This document shows positions 57,973-64,000 of a DNA stretch of 64,000 nucleotides, one piece after another. The notes under the pieces were generated by a model. That model was not told the DNA's origin, searched no databases, and saw only the letters and a program-made list of their open reading frames with translations. The DNA comes from Vibrio chagasii (GTDB lineage Bacteria; Pseudomonadota; Gammaproteobacteria; Enterobacterales; Vibrionaceae): the NCBI RefSeq assembly GCF_002954585.1, contig NZ_MSCI01000004.1:62001-126000 (forward strand), in the 5' to 3' direction. The position numbers were made by a program, and so were the translations under genes. The first letter of the stretch is position 1, and each line of letters starts with the position of its first letter.

Positions 57973-59061
57973 ATGGAACGGATTACGGTCAATCTAGCTG
58001 AGCGTAGCTACCCTATCTCTATTGGCGCCGGGTTATTTGACGACCCGGCGTACCTTTCTTTTTTATCAGGCAAGCAGAAAGTTGTTGTTATCAGTAATGT
58101 GACAGTAGCGCCTCTTTACGCTGATAAAATTCTATCTCTACTGGATCAAGTTGGCTGTCAGACATCTCTTCTAGAGTTACCTGATGGTGAGCAATACAAA
58201 ACGCTTGAAACGTTCAATTCAGTGATGAGCTACATGCTTGAAGGAAATTACAGCCGAGATGTGGTGGTAATTGCTTTAGGTGGTGGTGTTATCGGTGATT
58301 TGGTCGGTTTTGCTGCATCTTGTTACCAGCGTGGTATTGATTTCATTCAAATCCCGACAACGCTTCTTTCTCAAGTGGACTCTTCTGTTGGTGGCAAAAC
58401 CGCAGTAAACCATCCTCTTGGTAAGAACATGATCGGTGCATTCTACCAACCAAAATCTGTGATCATCGATACCAACTGTTTATCAACGCTTCCTGAGCGT
58501 GAGTTTGCAGCGGGCATTGCTGAAGTCATCAAATACGGCATCATTTACGATGAAGCCTTCTTTGATTGGTTGGAGCAGAATCTAGAGAAACTTTATCAAC
58601 TTGATGAACAAGCACTGATTACTGCAATTGCTCGTTGTTGTGCAATTAAGGCTGAAGTGGTTGCTTTAGATGAAAAAGAGTCAGGAATCAGAGCGTTATT
58701 GAACCTAGGTCATACATTTGGTCATGCGATCGAAGCAGAACTAGGCTATGGTAATTGGCTACATGGTGAAGCTGTGTCTTCAGGTACTGTAATGGCAGCG
58801 AAAACGGCTCAGTTACAGGGACTGATCACTCAGCAGCAGCTTGAGAGAATTATTTCTATACTCAAGAATGCGAAACTGCCAGTTCATACGCCAGAAAGCA
58901 TGTCTTTTGAAGACTTTATGACGCACATGATGCGTGATAAGAAAGTGCTGTCTGGTCAATTACGTCTGGTATTGCCAACAAGTATTGGTACTGCTGAAGT
59001 GGTTGCTGATGTGCCTCAGGACATCATTAAACAAGCGATTGATTTCTGCCGTACTCTTTAA
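57973..59061 (+). CDS. aroB: 3-dehydroquinate synthase
   Basis: A 362-residue NAD- and metal-dependent enzyme, second step of the shikimate pathway. Landmarks are LPDGEQYKTLETFNSVM, VIALGGGVIGDLVGFAASCY, IPTTLLSQVDSSVGGKTAVN and the metal ligands in EVIKYGII, NLGHTFGHAIE and YGNWLHGEAV. It follows aroK by 25 bp with GGAGAG upstream. A 9-bp hairpin (59075-59099) lies behind it. Confidence 0.98.
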   Translation: MERITVNLAERSYPISIGAGLFDDPAYLSFLSGKQKVVVISNVTVAPLYADKILSLLDQVGCQTSLLELPDGEQYKTLETFNSVMSYMLEGNYSRDVVVIALGGGVIGDLVGFAASCYQRGIDFIQIPTTLLSQVDSSVGGKTAVNHPLGKNMIGAFYQPKSVIIDTNCLSTLPEREFAAGIAEVIKYGIIYDEAFFDWLEQNLEKLYQLDEQALITAIARCCAIKAEVVALDEKESGIRALLNLGHTFGHAIEAELGYGNWLHGEAVSSGTVMAAKTAQLQGLITQQQLERIISILKNAKLPVHTPESMSFEDFMTHMMRDKKVLSGQLRLVLPTSIGTAEVVADVPQDIIKQAIDFCRTL

Positions 59062-59074
59062 ATTTGGTTGTGAG

Positions 59075-59099
59075 GTTGCCTAGTTAAACTCTAGGCAAC
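59075..59099 (+). other. Hairpin between aroB and damX
   Basis: GTTGCCTAG (59075-59083) / CTAGGCAAC (59091-59099) with a 7-nt loop. There is no T-run after it, so it is not an intrinsic terminator. It may shape mRNA stability between the two genes. Confidence 0.45.
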
Positions 59100-59140
59100 T
59101 GAAGCGTTTTACTGATCGATCTAATCAGTAGGGATCCGCA

Positions 59141-60649
59141 ATGAGTTTGGCTCATGAATTAAGAGTATTAGAGTTAGAGTCTCAAGTTGAGCTGCTAGAG
59201 CGCTTACAGCTTTTGACTAACTTTGGTTCAAATCTAGTAACGGTGGCTGGTAAACCTGGCTCTGGCCGTTCTTGGTTAGCACAGCGTTATCTCGAAGCGT
59301 GGGCGACAGAAAAAAATCAGTGTTTACTGCTTTGTCATCCAAGCCAAGACGACCAACAACGCCGCGCGCTTATTCTTAGCCAAATTGTTTCTGATCCGCT
59401 ATTTAATCAACATGACTCCTTATCTGATAGCCTAGCAAGGTTGCTGGATGGTGAGCCGTGCAGCGTGGTTATCGTTGTCGATGATGCCCACCGACTCTCT
59501 GAGCTATTGGTATCCGAACTATGGATGTTGGTACTGGAAGCTCAAGCTAATCCCCAATGGACGATCAATGTCGTTCTTTTCTCAGAAATTGGTCACCTAG
59601 ATACCTTACTCACACGTCTAAGTTACGGCCAACAACACAAGCCTATCGATCTTGAGATCGATGACCTTTCGCAACCAGAAGCTGAACATTTCTTTGAATC
59701 ACTGGTGATTCGATATGTGGATGATGAGTCTGAAACTCGTGTGCGACGTGCGTTTAACAAAGCGCAACCTCTGCCTGGCGAGTTAATGGCTTTAGGAGAA
59801 TTGAAAGTGGAAAAAAGGATTATTATTCGCTCAATCATTGGCTCACCAATCAATATCGCGATTGTGGTAGCCCTGTTGCTGTTGTTAATTGGTGGTGGTT
59901 ATTGGTGGATGTTCAGCCAACCGACCCCGGATGACAAAGCGCAATCTCTGATCGCACCAATCGAGCAGACTGCTATTCCAACCTTTGAAGTGGACAGTGG
60001 CTCAGAACAAGCTGGTGTTGAGGGAGTGGTAGACACTGAAACGTCAACTGATATCAGTTATCAAGGCGCTGATGATGACAGTTCATCTTTGCCACCGGTT
60101 GTGGTGGAAGAGACGGCTAGCGTAGGTGAGGTTGAGCAAGACCAACAGCGTGTCGTGATTACTTCGGATGTGGTTGATGCTCTACTGGATGATAAAGCTC
60201 AGAGTGCTGATACCAGTGCCATTGATGCTGCGGTTGAAGAGAACACTCAAGTAGAGGCTAATTCACAGGCTGACGCTGAAGCGGTTGCTCCAGCTAATGA
60301 AGAGTCAGACTTAACCGAATCAACGCCTCCGACTAAGAAGATCACCTTCTCGTTTTCTCGTGAGGAGCTACAAGCTATCTCACCGCGAGCGTACACCTTA
60401 CAGCTGAGTGCGATGACTTCACTGGAGGACGTGCAATCTTTCATCGAAGAATATGACCTAGAGAACAAGGTTCGTATTTACCCAACTCTGCGTAACGATA
60501 CCAAGTGGTTTATCATCACTTACCAAGATTACCCAACGATTCAGGTGGCGCGAGATGCGGTAAGTACACTCTCAAAACCACTTCAACAGTTAGAACCTTG
60601 GGCAAAATCGATGAATCAAGTGCATCGAGAGATAGAACGTGCGAAATAA
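59141..60649 (+). CDS. damX: DamX, SPOR-domain division protein
   Basis: A 502-residue protein with an unusual plan. An N-terminal ATPase-like region contains Walker A (VAGKPGSGRSWLAQRYLEAW) and VVIVVDDAHRLSELL. A single membrane helix lies near residues 229-250. A long acidic linker follows (about 255-400, Glu/Asp/Ser/Ala-rich). The C-terminal SPOR domain (PRAYTLQLSAMTSLEDVQSF to the end) binds septal peptidoglycan. It is longer than E. coli DamX (428). The linker is the most variable part. It sits between aroB and dam as in E. coli. Confidence 0.93.
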   Translation: MSLAHELRVLELESQVELLERLQLLTNFGSNLVTVAGKPGSGRSWLAQRYLEAWATEKNQCLLLCHPSQDDQQRRALILSQIVSDPLFNQHDSLSDSLARLLDGEPCSVVIVVDDAHRLSELLVSELWMLVLEAQANPQWTINVVLFSEIGHLDTLLTRLSYGQQHKPIDLEIDDLSQPEAEHFFESLVIRYVDDESETRVRRAFNKAQPLPGELMALGELKVEKRIIIRSIIGSPINIAIVVALLLLLIGGGYWWMFSQPTPDDKAQSLIAPIEQTAIPTFEVDSGSEQAGVEGVVDTETSTDISYQGADDDSSSLPPVVVEETASVGEVEQDQQRVVITSDVVDALLDDKAQSADTSAIDAAVEENTQVEANSQADAEAVAPANEESDLTESTPPTKKITFSFSREELQAISPRAYTLQLSAMTSLEDVQSFIEEYDLENKVRIYPTLRNDTKWFIITYQDYPTIQVARDAVSTLSKPLQQLEPWAKSMNQVHREIERAK

Positions 60650-60718
60650 CCCTGAGCTTAGTCTCAAAATATGTTACATTCCGCAGCCGTATTTTTGTGT
60701 TGATAGATAGAGCAGTAA

Positions 60719-61564
60719 ATGAAAAAGCAGCGTGCCTTTCTAAAATGGGCTGGTGGTAAATATGGCCTAGTTGAAGACATCCAACGTCACCTGCCACCTG
60801 CTCGTAAATTGGTAGAACCATTTGTTGGTGCTGGTTCTGTGTTTTTGAACACAGACTACGAACAGTACCTGCTGGCTGACATCAATCCCGATCTTATCAA
60901 CCTGTACAACCTACTTAAAACCGACCCTGAGACCTACATTGCGGAAGCAAAGCGTTGGTTCTGCCCTGAGAACAACCGCAAAGAAGCTTTCTTAGATATT
61001 CGAGCTCAGTTCAACGATACTGACAATGTTATGTATCGCTCACTTGCTTTCTTGTACATGAACCGATTTGGCTTCAATGGTCTATGTCGCTACAACAAGA
61101 AAGGCGGTTTTAACGTTCCGTTTGGTTCTTACAAAAAACCTTACTTCCCAGAAGCTGAGCTGGAGTTTTTTGCTGAGAAAGCGAAAAAGGCCACCTTCGT
61201 GTGTGAGGGATACCATGAGACTTTTAGCCGTGCCCGTAAAGGTTGCGTGGTTTACTGCGATCCGCCGTACGCACCGCTGTCAAATACCGCTAACTTTACC
61301 TCTTACGCAGGCAATGGCTTCAGCTTAGATGATCAAGCAGCACTGGCTGACGTTGCTGAAAAAGCGGCGACAGAACGCGGCATCCCTGTTTTGATTTCTA
61401 ATCACGACACGACATTAACGCGTCGCTTGTATCATGGTGCAGAATTGAACGTGGTAAAGGTGAAACGCACCATCAGCCGAAATGGCGCTGGTCGTAATAA
61501 AGTGGATGAGCTTTTGGCGCTGTTCCATCAAGATAAAAACCAGCAACACGCTGCAGCAGAATAA
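60719..61564 (+). CDS. dam: DNA adenine methyltransferase
   Basis: A 281-residue alpha-class N6-adenine methyltransferase for GATC sites. The cofactor loop KLVEPFVGAGSVFLNT near residue 35 and the catalytic CVVYCDPPYAPLS (DPPY near 181) are present, with FLKWAGGKYGLVEDIQRHLP at the N-terminus. In vibrios Dam is essential because replication of chromosome 2 requires GATC methylation at its origin. It lies 69 bp after damX. Confidence 0.98.
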   Translation: MKKQRAFLKWAGGKYGLVEDIQRHLPPARKLVEPFVGAGSVFLNTDYEQYLLADINPDLINLYNLLKTDPETYIAEAKRWFCPENNRKEAFLDIRAQFNDTDNVMYRSLAFLYMNRFGFNGLCRYNKKGGFNVPFGSYKKPYFPEAELEFFAEKAKKATFVCEGYHETFSRARKGCVVYCDPPYAPLSNTANFTSYAGNGFSLDDQAALADVAEKAATERGIPVLISNHDTTLTRRLYHGAELNVVKVKRTISRNGAGRNKVDELLALFHQDKNQQHAAAE

Positions 61565-61749
61565 CCTCGAACACCTCAAATTGAGTGACCAACAGGTACT
61601 TTCTTAAACTAATCTTTCGAACTGCTAGGATCTGCCTAGGTGCTTAGGTAGAATTGCACACCAAATAGTCTTGGGGTTGAATCTTGTATGCGTATGAGGT
61701 GCCACCAAGGCGGTGAACTCGCAATTTACTTACTCTTAAGAGGTTTGGT

Positions 61750-62424
61750 ATGAAAGATTTTCTAATCGCTCCATCAATTTTGTCTGCAGATTTTGCTCGT
61801 CTTGGTGAAGACGTTGAAAAAGTACTCGCAGCCGGTGCCGACGTTGTGCACTTTGATGTGATGGATAACCACTACGTACCTAACCTGACTTTTGGCGCGC
61901 CTATCTGTAAAGCACTGCGTGACTACGGTATTACTGCTCCAATCGATGTTCACCTAATGGTGAAGCCGGTTGATAACATCGTGCCTGAGTTTGCAAAAGC
62001 TGGCGCATCGATGATTACCTTCCACGTAGAAGCATCAGAGCACATCGATCGTACTCTACAGCTGATCAAAGAGCACGGCTGTAAAGCGGGCGTGGTTCTA
62101 AACCCTGCAACACCACTATCTTGCCTAGATTACATCATGGACAAAGTAGACATGATTCTATTGATGTCTGTGAACCCAGGTTTCGGCGGCCAATCTTTCA
62201 TTCCTCACACGCTTGATAAGCTGCGCGCAGTTCGTAAGCTGATTGACGAGTCTGGTCGTGATATTCGCCTAGAGATCGACGGTGGTGTAAAGGTTGATAA
62301 TATTCGTGAAATCGCAGAAGCGGGCGCAGATATGTTCGTTGCTGGCTCAGCTATCTTCAATCAACCAGATTACAAAGAAGTGATTGATGAGATGCGTGCA
62401 GAGCTTGCAAAAGTAAACGCATAA
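61750..62424 (+). CDS. rpe: Ribulose-phosphate 3-epimerase
   Basis: A 224-residue TIM-barrel enzyme of the pentose phosphate pathway, interconverting ribulose 5-phosphate and xylulose 5-phosphate. Metal ligands lie in APSILSADFARLGEDV, VVHFDVMDNHYVPNLTFG and PIDVHLMVK. The flexible loop MSVNPGFGGQSF and LEIDGGVKVDNI complete the site. It is 185 bp after dam, so it may have its own promoter. Confidence 0.98.
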   Translation: MKDFLIAPSILSADFARLGEDVEKVLAAGADVVHFDVMDNHYVPNLTFGAPICKALRDYGITAPIDVHLMVKPVDNIVPEFAKAGASMITFHVEASEHIDRTLQLIKEHGCKAGVVLNPATPLSCLDYIMDKVDMILLMSVNPGFGGQSFIPHTLDKLRAVRKLIDESGRDIRLEIDGGVKVDNIREIAEAGADMFVAGSAIFNQPDYKEVIDEMRAELAKVNA

Positions 62425-62469
62425 AAGTAGAACTAGGGTCAGTTGACCTAAAATCAAAAAATTTAGATT

Positions 62470-62496
62470 AAGGGGGCTGATTAGCCCCTTTTTTAC
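62470..62496 (+). terminator. Terminator of rpe
   Basis: aggggct-type arm (62471-62478) pairs with agcccctt (62483-62490), loop gatt, followed by a T-run. It separates rpe from gph. Confidence 0.82.
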
Positions 62497-62544
62497 GTCT
62501 TATAGCTCAACACATGAGACGAATATAATTAATAGGAAAGTAAG

Positions 62545-63231
62545 ATGTCATTAAGCTCAATAAAACTGATCGCCTTTGATTTGGATGGAACCTTGTTAGA
62601 CAGCGTGCCTGATTTGGCAGTAGCTGCTGACCAAGCTTGTCAGGAGCTAGGCTTCCCTTCAGTGAGTGAAGAACAAGTTCGTGATTATGTAGGTAACGGT
62701 GCTGACGTGCTTATCGGTCGTTCATTAAGCCGCAACCTAACTGTGGACCCAAGCTTAGAGCCAGAGCTACTGAAAAAAGCGCGTATCTTGTTTGATGACT
62801 TCTACGAGCAGGGTGGTCATAAGCTGAGCCACCTTTACCCATCAGTAAAAGAGACGCTGGCAGAGCTGCACAAAGCGGGCTTTACTATGGCATTGGTAAC
62901 TAACAAGCCATCGAAGTTTGTGCCAGACGTACTAGCGCAACACGGTATCGATAAGTACTTTGTAGATGTACTTGGCGGTGACTCTTTCCCAGAGAAAAAA
63001 CCGAACCCAGTAGCGCTAAACTGGTTGCTAGAAAAGCACAATGTGAAAGCAGAAGAGATGCTAATGGTTGGCGACTCAAGCAACGATATTAAAGCGGCAA
63101 AGAACGCGGGGTGTCACTCGTTTGGCCTGACTTACGGCTACAACCACGGTGAGCCTATTTCAGCATCAAACCCTGACTATGTGGCAGATAATGTCGCGCA
63201 ATTGCTCGATGTCGTTCTAGTTTCTGCATAA
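62545..63231 (+). CDS. gph: Phosphoglycolate phosphatase
   Basis: A 228-residue HAD-family phosphatase that removes phosphate from 2-phosphoglycolate, a product of DNA 3'-end repair. HAD motifs are IAFDLDGTLLDSVPDLA (I), MALVTNKPSKF (II), and LMVGDSSNDIKAAKNAG (III/IV). The cap domain is about residues 18-85. It lies between rpe and trpS, as in E. coli. Confidence 0.95.
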   Translation: MSLSSIKLIAFDLDGTLLDSVPDLAVAADQACQELGFPSVSEEQVRDYVGNGADVLIGRSLSRNLTVDPSLEPELLKKARILFDDFYEQGGHKLSHLYPSVKETLAELHKAGFTMALVTNKPSKFVPDVLAQHGIDKYFVDVLGGDSFPEKKPNPVALNWLLEKHNVKAEEMLMVGDSSNDIKAAKNAGCHSFGLTYGYNHGEPISASNPDYVADNVAQLLDVVLVSA

Positions 63232-63290
63232 AGCGGACAAAAGTTAGCTAACCCACTAGCAAAATACTTATCAATGAGTACACTGGATGA

Positions 63291-63320
63291 GCCGCGCAGA
63301 AAGAGCTGTGCGGCTTTTCT
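63291..63320 (+). terminator. Terminator of gph
   Basis: agccgcgcag (63291-63300) / ctgtgcggct (63307-63316) with one G-U pair, loop of 6, then TTTT. Confidence 0.82.
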
Positions 63321-63382
63321 ATATTTAAGTTAAGAAGCTAAGCCATCAATTGACTTAGCGAATAAGCAAAGGAATTAAAACC

Positions 63383-64000
63383 ATGAGCAAGCCCATCGTA
63401 TTGAGTGGTGTTCAACCATCTGGTGAACTAAGTATCGGTAACTACTTGGGTGCTCTACGTCAATGGCAACAGATGCAAGATGACTACGATTGCCAATACT
63501 GTGTGGTAGACCTTCACGCAATTACGGTTCGCCAAGATCCGAAAGCACTGCATGAAGCGACTCTAGACGCACTAGCTATCTGTCTTGCTGTCGGTGTTGA
63601 TCCAAAGAAGAGCACGCTATTTGTTCAGTCTCACGTACCAGAGCATGCTCAACTTGGTTGGCTTCTTAACTGTTACACACAAATGGGTGAACTGAGCCGT
63701 ATGACTCAGTTTAAAGACAAATCTGCACGTCACTCAAACGACGTGAACGTAGGTCTGTTTGATTACCCGGTACTGATGGCTGCGGACATCCTGCTTTACG
63801 GTGCTCACCAAGTACCTGTAGGTAGCGACCAGAAACAACACCTAGAGTTAGCGCGTGATATCGCAACTCGCTTCAACAACATCTACTCGCCAGAACAGCC
63901 AATCTTCGAAGTGCCAGAACCGTACATCCCAACAGTGAATGCACGTGTAATGAGCCTGCAAGATGCAACGAAGAAGATGTCTAAGTCGGACGACAACCGT
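63383..64000 (+). CDS. trpS: Tryptophanyl-tRNA synthetase (N-terminal part, cut by window end)
   Basis: The first 206 codons of TrpRS, which charges tRNA-Trp. The N-terminal MSKPIVLSGVQPSGELSIGN contains the class I HIGH-type signature (here SIGN) in the ATP site. FDYPVLMAADILLYGAHQVPVG and QKQHLELARDIA bind tryptophan. The KMSKS loop is present as TKKMSKSDDNR at the very end. Length in the family is about 334-340, so about 130 codons are missing. The ATG follows AAAGGA by 8 nt. Confidence 0.97.
   Translation, partial: MSKPIVLSGVQPSGELSIGNYLGALRQWQQMQDDYDCQYCVVDLHAITVRQDPKALHEATLDALAICLAVGVDPKKSTLFVQSHVPEHAQLGWLLNCYTQMGELSRMTQFKDKSARHSNDVNVGLFDYPVLMAADILLYGAHQVPVGSDQKQHLELARDIATRFNNIYSPEQPIFEVPEPYIPTVNARVMSLQDATKKMSKSDDNR

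Noticed and set aside
1..64000. A hidden novel multi-gene defence or mobile system
   Set aside because: Every sizeable gene belongs to a core family in conserved order; the only accessory trace is the 13.2-14.0 kb spot.

Overview
The window is chromosomal DNA from a Vibrio species. An AphA-type PadR regulator is the strongest genus marker. The sodA-cpxA-cpxR-cpxP-fieF-pfkA, metJ-metB-metL-metF, aphA-ppc-argE/argCBGH, oxyR and pilMNOPQ blocks all have the expected vibrio content and order. The species is not resolved; a Splendidus-clade-like vibrio is a guess. Base composition and codon use look even throughout. I see no prophage, integron, IS element, CRISPR array, tRNA or rRNA gene. Almost every gene is core metabolism or core cell biology.

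Layout. 1-6.7 kb: anaerobic amino-acid and C4-dicarboxylate use (start of arcA, a YfcC/ArcD-type carrier, dcuA, aspA), then fxsA. 6.8-13.2 kb: trmL, Mn-superoxide dismutase under a near-perfect Fur box, cpxA-cpxR divergent from cpxP with a perfect CpxR box between them, fieF and pfkA. 13.2-18.7 kb: a small accessory spot (two opposed palindromic GC-rich repeats and a frameshifted DUF559 nuclease relic), then tpiA, small conserved genes, a cysteine-rich COG2345-type regulator and glpX. Thus pfkA, tpiA and glpX, three key steps of glycolysis/gluconeogenesis, lie within about 6 kb. 18.7-27.5 kb: zapB, rraA, menA, hslU, hslV, ftsN, cytR, priA, rpmE, the same order as in E. coli. 27.9-34.6 kb: a malic enzyme and the methionine regulon, with MetJ operators visible as 8-bp tandem boxes. 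34.7-45.7 kb: aphA with a Qrr-complementary leader, ppc, and the arginine cluster argE / argC argB argG argH, in which ArgH is fused to an N-acetyltransferase domain. 45.7-50 kb: ridA-like gene, a tandem double-hairpin repeat, and an oxidative-stress group (Lpd-like flavoprotein, peroxiredoxin-glutaredoxin hybrid, oxyR). 50-64 kb: mrcA divergent from pilMNOPQ, then aroK-aroB-damX-dam-rpe-gph-trpS (cut by the window end).

How it works together. Envelope stress (CpxRA/CpxP), iron and superoxide (Fur/SodA), peroxide (OxyR/Prx-Grx), heat shock (sigma32-type promoter at hslVU), methionine (MetJ), arginine (ArgR-like boxes at argH) and quorum sensing (AphA) all have their regulatory DNA legible here. 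I do not find an undescribed multi-gene system. The most noteworthy items are regulatory and structural: the Qrr pairing site in the aphA leader, the 37-bp OxyR site, the exact 21-bp spacing of two ARG boxes at argH, the decayed DUF559 gene with its palindromes, the 130-bp tandem repeat, a nested hairpin before aroK, and an attenuator-like alternative-hairpin block after argH.
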